Source: Clostridia bacterium (GTDB taxonomy: Bacteria > Bacillota > Clostridia > Acetivibrionales > STF1-152). Taken from it: a stretch of DNA of 48,290 bases. A program made the position numbers and the translations under genes. Numbering within the stretch: position 1 is the first letter of the stretch; each line of letters starts with the position of its first letter. A model generated the notes under the pieces. The model searched no databases. It was not told the origin of the DNA and saw only the letters and a program-made list of their open reading frames with translations. Positions 7,151 through 14,752 of this stretch are shown one piece after another. Where the stretch lies: assembly GCA_028280575.1 (NCBI GenBank), contig JANQLN010000114.1:1-48290 (forward strand). The letters run 5' to 3'.

Positions 7151-8494
7151 TTACTTAATCGGACTTTGTTCCAGTACATTATCTATTTCCTCAGTCGCCT
7201 TATCCATTGCTTCTTGTGCACTCATTTCATTGGTTAATACTGCTGACAGATATCTGTCAAAAACATTTGCTATTTCCGCATATGCAGGTGGTGATTCTAC
7301 AGGCTTTGCATAGTCAGCACTTTTATAATACAATTCATGATTCTCTGGTATTCCTAATTTTGGTATTACTTCTTCAGCAACTGATTTTCGACATGGAATA
7401 GAACCTGCAGAATAATAATTTTTAACAAAATACTCCCCTGCCGTCCACACAGCAGTTTTCATTGCCTCATATGGGTGTTTTGTTCCGTTTATTACACAAA
7501 AACCTCCACTTCCGTATATTACATTTTTAGACTTGAATTTGGGCAAATACTGAACAGCGGCATCTTTGAAATCATTATTAATGTAGGTCAAAGTAGGCCA
7601 TCTTCCCCAAGACCCCATAGCAATCTGCCCGTCTACCAATCTTTGAATGTCATCTACCCCTGGTTCAGGCATAGCTGCATATTCGTATTTATTAACCATA
7701 TCCTGCCAAAATTGAAACATCTCTACCGAATTAGGCTGGTTTAGTGTACACTTGGTCATATCCTCATTCAATACACTTGCATTATTATTAAAAAGCCATG
7801 AGGAAAATCCAAAATAATATGCTGGTACGGCAACAGCATATTGCTTTTGTCCTCCTTCAGTTTTAGTAAGTTTACTGCAATAATCTAAAAACATATCCTT
7901 GTCCCAATCTTGTGGCGGCAATTCCAGTCCCGCATCTTCCAATAATTTTGTATTCATGTGCAATACAACATTATTCCATTCGCAAACCAAAGCATATGTT
8001 TTTCCGTTAACAATAAATGGTGCTTGGAGTTTGGGATGAATATCATCTTTAGCTTCTTTCAATTGTTCAGGGTTTTTATCAAAATATTCATCCAAAGGAA
8101 CAGCTAAACCCAAATTGACAAACATTTGTATTCCTTCAATTGCAACAAAAGCTAAATCTGGTGGATTGCCACCGGCTACCATAGTCTTTATTTTAGTGAA
8201 GAAATCGTTCCACCCTGATCCACTGGTAACCGGTACATATTGAACTTCAGCTTTTATATCAGGATTTTCCTGGTTAAATTTATCGAGTATTTTTTGAGTA
8301 TTTTCTTTATTCTGTCCCTCTCCCATAATTGCCAGTTTTATTGTAACCGGTTCATTTTTATTATTGGAATCAGTATTTTCCGATGACACTTTATCATCTT
8401 TATCAGGCCTATTTCCACTACTACCTCCGCAACCTGCAAATGCTAATACCACTGCCAACACTAATATAGAAATTAATATTTTTTTTAATTTCAT
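7151..8494 (-). CDS. ABC sugar-binding lipoprotein (family 1 extracellular solute-binding protein)
   Basis: A 447-residue lipoprotein. The signal sequence MKLKKILISILVLAVVLAFA ends at the lipobox Cys21 (AFAGC), followed by a Ser/Asn/Asp-rich linker (residues 22-49). The mature part starts with ITIKLAIMG-type strands and has the two-lobe pattern of CUT1 binding proteins. It delivers a mono- or oligosaccharide to the two permeases downstream. GGGAGG lies 10 nt before the ATG. Two candidate promoters precede it, one near (8604-8631) and one with a palindromic operator about 540 bp upstream. Confidence 0.9.
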   Translation of the reverse strand: MKLKKILISILVLAVVLAFAGCGGSSGNRPDKDDKVSSENTDSNNKNEPVTIKLAIMGEGQNKENTQKILDKFNQENPDIKAEVQYVPVTSGSGWNDFFTKIKTMVAGGNPPDLAFVAIEGIQMFVNLGLAVPLDEYFDKNPEQLKEAKDDIHPKLQAPFIVNGKTYALVCEWNNVVLHMNTKLLEDAGLELPPQDWDKDMFLDYCSKLTKTEGGQKQYAVAVPAYYFGFSSWLFNNNASVLNEDMTKCTLNQPNSVEMFQFWQDMVNKYEYAAMPEPGVDDIQRLVDGQIAMGSWGRWPTLTYINNDFKDAAVQYLPKFKSKNVIYGSGGFCVINGTKHPYEAMKTAVWTAGEYFVKNYYSAGSIPCRKSVAEEVIPKLGIPENHELYYKSADYAKPVESPPAYAEIANVFDRYLSAVLTNEMSAQEAMDKATEEIDNVLEQSPIK

Positions 8495-8603
8495 TCTAAA
8501 CTAACCTCCCTTTTAATTTCGTAGCATCAAAAGTACTGATATACTAATGACCTGTAGTACTTTATTTCAAATGCTTTCCTGCCGCTTTTATTTTTGTCGT
8601 ATA

Positions 8604-8631
8604 ATTATAGCAGCAACAGGATTATTAACAA
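8604..8631 (-). promoter_or_regulatory. Possible promoter of the CUT1 operon
   Basis: On the minus strand TTGTTA (8631-8626), 16 bp, TATAAT (8609-8604). The -10 is perfect and the -35 matches four of six. It lies 110 bp before the binding-protein start. The rest of 8640-8920 shows no gene; it is AT-rich, with stop codons in all frames. Confidence 0.45.
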
Positions 8632-8927
8632 TTGTGGAGTTTATGGTTTTAATTATGGCAAAACTGCAGACAAAATGTTTCCAGTATTTTGTCTACAGTC
8701 TTTACCTTAGCATTACACACTGAAAATTATTTTTCCATCAAATCCACTTTTATTATGTCCTATGCATATGAACTAACCTGTTCTTATCATAGTAACTCCT
8801 ATATAAAATAAATAAAGCAAAGTTACTATTTACAAATGTCGATTTTTATGCGAAAATTAAATTGTTGAGAAAGTTAAAATTTGCAATCCAAATAAATGGT
8901 ACTAAAATCACCACCTTTTCTATCAAG

Positions 8928-8965
8928 ATAATTGCTTTTTTAATCCCATGAGAAAAAGCAATTAT
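8928..8965. repeat. 13-bp inverted repeat in the long leader of the CUT1 operon
   Basis: ATAATTGCTTTTT (8928-8940) is perfectly complementary to AAAAAGCAATTAT (8953-8965) with a 12-nt loop. On the plus strand TTTT follows. On the minus strand no T-run follows, so for a transcript from the 9036-9064 promoter it would be a leader hairpin rather than a clear terminator. Confidence 0.5.
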
Positions 8966-9016
8966 TTTGTATTATTTTTTGTTTGCGTACACGCTATAAA
9001 AATATTTGATATCTGC

Positions 9017-9064
9017 TGGTACGTACCACTTCATTATTGTACTACTATAGTCTTTATTTGTCAA
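9017..9064 (-). promoter_or_regulatory. Promoter with palindromic operator at the start site
   Basis: On the minus strand TTGACA (9064-9059), 17 bp, TACAAT (9041-9036). The perfect 12-bp palindrome TGGTACGTACCA (9017-9028) sits where transcription would start. TGGT...ACCA palindromes are the usual form of HutC/NagR-type GntR operators, and a GntR gene ends 270 bp upstream. The only downstream gene on this strand is the binding protein at 8494, giving a leader of more than 500 nt. The plus-strand frame over 8948-9304 is discussed among the rejected items. Confidence 0.6.
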
Positions 9065-9336
9065 CATGAAATTAACTTGAGTTTTCCAGTTTTTTATTTT
9101 TGTTTTTTATTTTTAGAAAGTTTATGTGTATTTTGTAAATGGAGAAACCCAAATGAAATTTACGAACACGACAGCTTTAAAAAAAATGGTATATCTAAAG
9201 ACTATCACCCTGACCCGATAGTCCAGATGGGCTTACTTGCGGATAATCTACAACATAAACGCTCAAACCATTTTTTTCAATATGGAAATGACATTTTACC
9301 CTAACTTATTATTTTAATTTGTTTGGTAAAATACTT

Positions 9337-10083
9337 TTAGATATTGCTCTTATTTTCCAAACTTATACGGTATTTAAAAATATCTCCTCTTGCTATTACT
9401 AACGAATATTCGACTATTTTATTTTTGAAATTATCATTAGCGTATGTAAAACGTTCTATTTTTAGACCTGGCATTCCTGTTGGCACTTTCAACAATTTAC
9501 TCTCCATTTGGTTAATTGCAATTGGTCTGAAAAGCTGCTCCGCGGATGCAAAATTAATATTATATTCTTTTCTCATCAAATCATACAAAGGGCTGGTTTT
9601 TAACACCTCCAGAGTTAGGTTATTAAACCTACTATAAGGTAAGAATGTTGTTTCCAACATCATAGGTATGCCATCTCCAAGTCTTAGTCTCTTTATGCAA
9701 AATACATCTTCCCCCTGATTGATCTGCAGCTTTGCAGCTATTTTATCATTTGCCCGCTCAAGTTTATAGTCTACAAATACTGATTTAGGCACTTTTCCTA
9801 TTCTTTTCATCTCTTGTGTAAATGAATAGATTTCAACCATTCTTTGTTCAACATATTTATTAGCCACAAAATTCCCTTTTCCATGGACCTTAATAATATA
9901 CTCATTTTTTTCCAGCTCGTCCAAAGCCTGTCTTGTTGTCGTTCTGCTTACATCATATTTTTCACAAATATCTCTTTCACTATCAATTTGACTGCCTATT
10001 TCAAGATTTTGAATCTGTTCTATCAAAATATCTGCAAGCTGAACATAAAGCGGAATATTAGAATCTCTATCAATTTTTTTCAG
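9337..10083 (-). CDS. Second GntR/HutC-family regulator, probably started at CTG
   Basis: A winged-helix plus UTRA regulator of about 248 residues. The complete winged helix needs the segment IDRDSNIPLYVQLADIL, which is encoded at 10074-10024. No ATG, GTG or TTG lies between the in-frame TGA at 10095-10093 and a TTG at 10026. CTG at 10083 has GAGGG (10094-10090) 6 nt upstream and is the best start; TTG 10026 would remove the first helix. The UTRA domain covers about residues 100-240. The gene diverges from nagA, and a GntR-like palindrome lies downstream before the CUT1 operon, so it may control both. Its inducer is probably an amino-sugar phosphate, as for NagR (inference). Confidence 0.82.
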   Translation of the reverse strand: MKKIDRDSNIPLYVQLADILIEQIQNLEIGSQIDSERDICEKYDVSRTTTRQALDELEKNEYIIKVHGKGNFVANKYVEQRMVEIYSFTQEMKRIGKVPKSVFVDYKLERANDKIAAKLQINQGEDVFCIKRLRLGDGIPMMLETTFLPYSRFNNLTLEVLKTSPLYDLMRKEYNINFASAEQLFRPIAINQMESKLLKVPTGMPGLKIERFTYANDNFKNKIVEYSLVIARGDIFKYRISLENKSNI

Positions 10084-10200
10084 ATTAATCCCTCATTTCT
10101 TTTTATCGTATTTTAGCATAGTTACTTAATTTACACAATACTTAACCATATCGTCCTCGTAATGAATCACAGGATTTTGTTTCTGTGAACTTATTTATTC

Positions 10201-10279
10201 TTGACATATAAAACCTTTTGGTATATTTTAATATTAAATTAAACTATTATAACCAGTTGATAGTTAATGATAATACTAT
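10201..10279 (+). promoter_or_regulatory. Candidate nagA promoter and half-sites
   Basis: TTGACA (10201-10206), 17 bp, TATTTT (10224-10229); a TATATT at 10222 with 15 bp is the alternative. Downstream lie AACTAT (10241), ATAGTT (10260) and ACTAT (10275), which form inverted pairs and could be a repressor site. The divergent GntR gene starts at 10083. Confidence 0.4.
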
Positions 10280-10384
10280 CTGGATGGATTAAGAATATGG
10301 TGATAAAAGGAATGGCTGCATCCAGCAGTTGAGAAATTATTTGAATTGTTCAAAAAAACCAATACTACAGAGAGGGGCAACCTT

Positions 10385-11521
10385 ATGAAAGCGATAACCA
10401 ATGCGCATGTTGTTCTTAAAGACAAAGTTCTAAATAACCATACTGTTTATTATGATAAAAAAATCCAAAGTATTGAACCTGCAAACCACGATGAAAAGGG
10501 CGAACAAGTCATTGATGCTGAAGGTTTGTACCTGATACCCGGATTGATTGACCAGCATATCCACGGATATATGGGATTTGATACCATGGATTCAAACCCG
10601 GATGGATTGTTGGAAATGGCAAAAAACCTGCTGCAAAATGGTGTAACAGGTTTTCTTCCTAGCACAGTTTCCATGGACAACACCAATTTAGAACATGCTC
10701 TTCATTCAATTAGAAAAGCGAAAGAAAGCAGTTATACGGGAGCTCTTATACTCGGTGCCCACCTTGAGGGACCGTATCTTAACCCTGTAAAGAAAGGCGC
10801 ACATGAAGCAAGATATCTTAAGCGACCCGAGAAAAAATTTATTACACAATTTTTGGATATAATCAAAATTGTTACATTAGCTCCGGAAACCTCATCCGAT
10901 TTTATCTCATGGGCAAGAGACAAAGGTGTAATCATTTCACTGGGCCATACTGCAGCAACATATGATGAAACATGCCATGCATTTAATAATGGCGCATCAC
11001 AAGTAACACACCTGTTTAACGGCATGAGCGGAATACATCATCAAGACCCTGGAGTTGCAGGCGCTGCACTGCTCAGTCCTGGAATAAAAGCGGAACTGAT
11101 TGCTGATACTATTCACGTTCGAAAAGAGCTTTTTCCATTAATATATCGACTCAAGGGTAAAAATGATATCATATTAATATCCGACTGTATACGAGCAGGT
11201 GGTATGCCTCAAGGAAAGTACAAACTTGGAAACCTTGATGTTTTCACTGATGAAAAGAGTGTGCGTTTAAGCAATGGGACGTTGGCAGGCAGCAAGCTTA
11301 AACTGAATAAAGCAGTACATCTATTTAAAAAACATGCAAATATTCCACTACATGAAGCTGTTGCCATGGCTTCTTTCAATCCTGCACACCATCTGGGTAT
11401 TGATCACGAATGTGGCTCTATTGAGCAGGGATTAAGAGCAGATTTAGTTTTAGTAGATGAAAACATGGATGTAAGGTTGGTTATTACAGAGGGCAAGGTT
11501 GTTTATCAAGAATGTACATGA
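10385..11521 (+). CDS. nagA: N-acetylglucosamine-6-phosphate deacetylase
   Basis: A 378-residue amidohydrolase that removes acetate from GlcNAc-6-P to give glucosamine-6-P in the cytoplasm. Visible landmarks: IPGLIDQHIHG (His58, His60 metal pair), GAHLEGP (Glu128), SLGHTAATYDE (His188), THLFNGMS (His209) and LISDCI (catalytic Asp267). The length is normal. I use ATG 10385, preceded by GAGAGGGG at a 7-nt distance, rather than the ATG 39 nt upstream. No nagB follows, so the next step must be encoded elsewhere or be done by the SIS protein of the PTS operon (speculative). It stands alone on the plus strand, opposite the second GntR. Confidence 0.92.
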   Translation: MKAITNAHVVLKDKVLNNHTVYYDKKIQSIEPANHDEKGEQVIDAEGLYLIPGLIDQHIHGYMGFDTMDSNPDGLLEMAKNLLQNGVTGFLPSTVSMDNTNLEHALHSIRKAKESSYTGALILGAHLEGPYLNPVKKGAHEARYLKRPEKKFITQFLDIIKIVTLAPETSSDFISWARDKGVIISLGHTAATYDETCHAFNNGASQVTHLFNGMSGIHHQDPGVAGAALLSPGIKAELIADTIHVRKELFPLIYRLKGKNDIILISDCIRAGGMPQGKYKLGNLDVFTDEKSVRLSNGTLAGSKLKLNKAVHLFKKHANIPLHEAVAMASFNPAHHLGIDHECGSIEQGLRADLVLVDENMDVRLVITEGKVVYQECT

Positions 11522-11744
11522 TATGCCTTGAGGTGCCGGTATTTGATGGTATATCATGGAAAAATCGACTTTAGTCCTGCATAATAATGAGTTCGGGTAA
11601 AAATAAAAAAGCTCATAAACCGAAATGTATTATGTAGCGAAAGACAGAGTTATTATTATTGGAATAATGACAGCTGACCTAGTAATGGTCCTGACCGGTT
11701 TGATTGGTGATTTATCGGCCGGGATCAATTTTTATATTTTGCCG

Positions 11745-12815
11745 CTAAGTCTGAGTATTTGAGCTAATAAAGTCAAGAACTTCTTTTGCCTCTTCAATAC
11801 CGGATACATCAATATTCAGAATTATCCTTCCCTTTTTCAAAGAATCAATTTTATTATAAACATCTGAAGCCGTACACCTTGTCATTAAAGGTATATTGCC
11901 ATTCATGGCGATCACATTTTCAATACGGTCAATTGGGCGTTCAGCATTAGGGTCCCAGCTTATCTGGAGGCATTTCAAGTTATCCAGCTCCGCTATCTTT
12001 TTGTGAACATGGTAACCTTTAGCATGATGGTGTATATATGCACCATCGTTTGCATCCAACACTTTTTGTGAATATGGCATTCCAAATTCTTCATAGATTT
12101 GAGGTGAACACAGGTCTGCAATATCTTCCGACAAGAATATTGACTTTCCGGGAACCCAAACACCCCATATTACAGTTCCGCCTTTAGCATCGGCAACATA
12201 TTTTCGCTGGCCCTTTTCAAACTCAATTATTATTTCCGTACAAATTTCCAGCAGCTTTTTTACCTCCAACGGATAATCATAAAAATCATAAAAAAGGTCG
12301 CTGCCCCTGAATCCATTGGCCATATCCAATGGGGAAAAATGTGAGAAGGTCTGGATAAAATAGTCTCCTTCGTTGTATTTATAAAGCGTTTCCGTATATT
12401 TTTGTATCAGTTCATACCAAATAGTATTCTTATTGAAGGCAAAGCCGTTTAAATCCTCCCAATCCTTAACGGGATGGTCTGCCCAGCTGGTGTTTTTGCC
12501 GAAGGTCACTTCCATTGCCGAAGCGAAGGCACTGTTTACTCCGGTCCCAAACTCAGGAGCTATAAAAGGCAGGTAATAGTTATCCATTTTTTCTGTTTCC
12601 TTCATAAAATGGCGGATTCGTTTTATCCTGTCCAGAGCAAAATTCTCAATCTCATTGGCAAAATCCCACTGGTCGTAAGTCCTGTTGTCAAATTCATCAT
12701 TATCGTAGTCCATGTTAAAGGCATAAGGGCTTATAATCGGTATAATTTGTCCAGGACTATTATCTTTATAAAATTCTATGTACCTGTTTATGGCCTTTTC
12801 TATTCTTCCATTCAT
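11745..12815 (-). CDS. Uroporphyrinogen decarboxylase-fold protein (methyltransferase-like)
   Basis: A 356-residue protein of the URO-D/MtaA superfamily. Recognisable are the N-terminal region IIPIISPYAFNMDY, the central GGTVIWGVWVPGK strand, the His-rich stretch AYIHHHAKGYHVHKK (about residues 262-276) that replaces the usual HICG metal site, and the C-terminal GNIPLMT plus Val-Tyr-Asn-Lys-Ile helix. Family members are heme-pathway decarboxylases or zinc-dependent corrinoid methyltransferases; without a corrinoid protein nearby neither role is proven. AGGAG precedes the ATG by 7 nt. It is a single-gene unit with its own promoter, convergent with nagA. In sugar loci such proteins are sometimes found with transporters, function unknown. 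Confidence 0.75.
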   Translation of the reverse strand: MNGRIEKAINRYIEFYKDNSPGQIIPIISPYAFNMDYDNDEFDNRTYDQWDFANEIENFALDRIKRIRHFMKETEKMDNYYLPFIAPEFGTGVNSAFASAMEVTFGKNTSWADHPVKDWEDLNGFAFNKNTIWYELIQKYTETLYKYNEGDYFIQTFSHFSPLDMANGFRGSDLFYDFYDYPLEVKKLLEICTEIIIEFEKGQRKYVADAKGGTVIWGVWVPGKSIFLSEDIADLCSPQIYEEFGMPYSQKVLDANDGAYIHHHAKGYHVHKKIAELDNLKCLQISWDPNAERPIDRIENVIAMNGNIPLMTRCTASDVYNKIDSLKKGRIILNIDVSGIEEAKEVLDFISSNTQT

Positions 12816-12868
12816 ATCCTCAAACTCCTTTGGCAGCTTAAAGACTATAAAATATTTGCTAAAAATAT

Positions 12869-12898
12869 ATTATAAAAGAGAATTTGACCCGGTGTAAA
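12869..12898 (-). promoter_or_regulatory. Promoter of the URO-D-like gene
   Basis: On the minus strand TTTACA (12898-12893), 18 bp, TATAAT (12874-12869), about 55 bp before the start codon. The -10 is perfect and the -35 matches five of six. Confidence 0.65.
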
Positions 12899-13007
12899 CT
12901 TCAAATTCACAACAATATTTCAATTTCGCGCAAAGACATATAATTTAAACAGCCATCTTACAGTGTATTACAACTGTATTCAATCATCAATATTCCTTAT
13001 AATCCAT

Positions 13008-13169
13008 TTATGTCCTTGATATTATGAATTTCTTTATATTGTCTTCCAATTTATAATATTCAAGAAAGAGATAGTGAGTTTTATCCAATATAGCTACTAT
13101 AAAAATAAATAACACCAAAAAAGAAAAGAAAACACTTCCGGTTTTAAGCTTGAATTTTTTTAACAGCAT
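13008..13169 (-). CDS. Possible small membrane protein (53 residues)
   Basis: An open frame from ATG 13169 to TAA encodes a Lys-rich N-terminus (MLLKKFKLKTG), one hydrophobic segment (SVFFSFLVLFIFIVAIL) and a charged amphipathic tail ending KKFIISRT. GGGTGA lies 6 nt upstream. This is a typical layout for a single-pass bacterial microprotein. I do not recognise it. No promoter is obvious and chance cannot be excluded. It is the only coding candidate in the gap 12816-13490. Confidence 0.35.
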   Translation of the reverse strand: MLLKKFKLKTGSVFFSFLVLFIFIVAILDKTHYLFLEYYKLEDNIKKFIISRT

Positions 13170-13373
13170 TTTATCTCACCCAAATAGTCAGATTATGACA
13201 ATACCGAAAATGCTCTTAAGCAGAGCACCTTGCTGTAAAACAGCTACATGGGCATACCCGTTAATTTGTTGCTTTACATGTGGAGTTTGAGCTAAAATAA
13301 TGGATGAAAAGACACTTGCAAGGAGTTTTATCCAGAGCTGCCATTTGTGTCAGAAAAACCATACCCTTGACAA

Positions 13374-13418
13374 TGCAACTATTTATTAGTTGCACATTAA
13401 TATAAATAAGTGTATAAT
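13374..13418 (+). promoter_or_regulatory. Promoter and palindromic operator of hicB-like gene
   Basis: TTGCAC (13390-13395), 17 bp, TATAAT (13413-13418). The -35 overlaps a perfect inverted repeat, TGCAACTA (13374-13381) with TAGTTGCA (13387-13394) around TTTAT. HicB antitoxins repress their own promoters, so this is a good candidate operator. Confidence 0.6.
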
Positions 13419-13490
13419 ATCTTGAGTTTAAAAAAGTATCAAATTAATGAATTGATTGAAGTATTAAAAAACCAAGGAGTGATATAAATT

Positions 13491-13832
13491 ATGAAGGATG
13501 TTATGTTATATAAAGAGTTTATAGGTTCGGTACACTATAGTACAGATGATGAAGTATTCTTCGGAAAAATAGAAGGTATTGGTGACTTGATTACTTTTGA
13601 AGGCAGTAGTGTTCATGACTTGAAGTCTGCATTTGAAGAAGCTGTTGAAGATTATCTTAAACTGTGCGAATTGAATAATAAACAGCCACAGAAAACATAT
13701 AAAGGGAGCTTTAACGTTAGAATATCACCTGAATTGCATGGTAAAGCCGTACGGGAAGCTTTGCTCAGGGGTATCTCCTTAAATCAGTTTATTGAAAGTG
13801 CCATTAAAGAGAAGGTGCTGACATTAAAATAA
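13491..13832 (+). CDS. HicB-family antitoxin without a visible HicA
   Basis: 113 residues. The N-terminal half (YKEFIGSVHYSTDDEVFFG, then GIGDLITFEG) is the partly degenerate RNase-H-like HicB fold. The C-terminal RISPELHGKAVREALLRG plus SLNQFIESAI is a ribbon-helix-helix DNA-binding domain. The family normally neutralises the HicA mRNA-cleaving toxin. No hicA of normal size (about 60-80 codons) lies on either side. Only a 21-codon frame (13422-13487) with a HicA-like first helix occurs between promoter and start, so this is an orphan or a remnant. CAAGGAGTG precedes the ATG. Confidence 0.85.
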   Translation: MKDVMLYKEFIGSVHYSTDDEVFFGKIEGIGDLITFEGSSVHDLKSAFEEAVEDYLKLCELNNKQPQKTYKGSFNVRISPELHGKAVREALLRGISLNQFIESAIKEKVLTLK

Positions 13833-14045
13833 CAATTGATACAAGGGAAGTGTTGTGCAATAATTAATTAATTTTTTATTTATATGCATATTATACATTA
13901 TAAGGATATTATCTGTTTTCTTGCAAAATAGAGTGGCGTATCTACTGGAACAACACAGCAATGACGGATCTGTAACATAGTTTAAATAAATAGCTTTAGG
14001 TATTAATATTTAGTGTAAAAATACAGTTGACTTTATAAAAAGTAG

Positions 14046-14124
14046 GTATGGATATAGGCCACATTAAATATTTCATAAATTTATGATTGACAAAAATGTA
14101 AGGCAGCCATATAATATTCATATG
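14046..14124 (+). promoter_or_regulatory. marR-type gene promoter, possibly giving a leaderless message
   Basis: TTGACA (14087-14092), 17 bp, TATAAT (14110-14115): a perfect sigma-A promoter. The expected start of transcription, about 7 nt after the -10, falls on the ATG at 14122. CATAT (14108-14112) and ATATG (14120-14124) form an inverted repeat over the -10. GTATGGATA at 14046-14054 recurs inverted as TATCCATAC at 14708-14716, ahead of the ABC operon. The gap 13833-14045 shows no gene. Confidence 0.6.
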
Positions 14125-14610
14125 ATATACCGTAAAGATAATAAAAGTCTTGCATATGCTGTTTTGAACCTGGCGGAAAATTATCTGCGTCAGGAAAAAG
14201 AAACTCGTTACTATGGGACTGATGTTCCGATTTTCTATTCGGAAATCCATGTGCTTATGGAAATTGTCGATCATCCGGGAATCCATATTAATGGACTTGC
14301 AGAAGAATTAGACGTTACCAAAGCATCTGCTTCCGAAATGGTCAAAAAGCTGGAAAAAAAGGGTCTGGTTGAAAAGAGAATCGACGAGCGGAAACTTTCA
14401 AAACTGGCGGTTTATGCAACGGATAAAGGCAAGCTGGCACATGAAAATCATGTGAAATACCATGACAGGTTTGAACAAATGATTGAAAAACATGTCTCCA
14501 GTGGGACAGCAGCTGAAGTTGCGTTTTTACTAAAATTTCTTCATAACGTTGTCAAAGACCTTGACAAAGTGAATGAAGTAACGGTACATCAGGAAAAACA
14601 GAATAAATAG
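14122..14610 (+). CDS. MarR-family transcriptional regulator
   Basis: 162 residues from ATG 14122. The winged helix covers about residues 40-110: HINGLAEELDVTKASASEMV is the recognition region and KGLVEKRIDERKLSKLAVYATDKG the wing. Flanking helices give the dimer. An upstream in-frame ATG at 14083 precedes the consensus promoter and has no ribosome site, so I reject it. It is the first gene of the block that includes the ABC pair and Nik-type importer and probably represses both, since a shared 9-bp motif lies before its own gene and before the ABC operon. Its ligand may be the transported metal complex or drug (inference). Confidence 0.87.
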   Translation: MIYRKDNKSLAYAVLNLAENYLRQEKETRYYGTDVPIFYSEIHVLMEIVDHPGIHINGLAEELDVTKASASEMVKKLEKKGLVEKRIDERKLSKLAVYATDKGKLAHENHVKYHDRFEQMIEKHVSSGTAAEVAFLLKFLHNVVKDLDKVNEVTVHQEKQNK

Positions 14611-14618
14611 GAATATAC

Positions 14619-14653
14619 ACCATTGCTTTTTAGCATGTTGGGGCAATGGTTTA
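14619..14653 (+). terminator. Weak terminator after marR
   Basis: ACCATTGC (14619-14626) pairs with GCAATGGT (14643-14650) with a 16-nt loop, followed by only a short T-run. It would partly separate marR from the ABC operon. Confidence 0.4.
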
Positions 14654-14666
14654 ATATACAAGTTTT

Positions 14667-14716
14667 AGTATGGTTGCCATACTTTTAATTCGGCCCAAAT
14701 AGTCAGGTATCCATAC
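14667..14716 (+). promoter_or_regulatory. Candidate operator elements before the ABC operon
   Basis: AGTATGG-TTG-CCATACT (14667-14683) is a 7-bp inverted repeat followed by TTTT. GTAT-CC-ATAC lies at 14707-14716. Both carry GTATGG/CCATAC half-sites as found upstream of marR. They could be MarR operators; the first could also act as a terminator. Confidence 0.4.
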
Positions 14717-14752
14717 TTTTTTTACTATAACAAAGTTAGGGAGGTCTAACTC

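Noticed and set aside
8948-9304. Open frame of 118 codons on the plus strand
   Set aside because: No ribosome site, starts within a hairpin, and the first half is AT-rich low-complexity sequence. The last 45 codons look protein-like (NGISKDYHPDPIVQMGLL) and may be a fragment, but I cannot support a gene.
11625-11762. 45-codon frame after nagA with a hydrophobic product
   Set aside because: No ribosome site and it overlaps the end of the convergent URO-D-like gene. It may be chance.
13422-13487. 21-codon frame before hicB as a complete hicA
   Set aside because: It is much shorter than HicA and starts at TTG without a ribosome site. I keep it only as a possible remnant in a finding.
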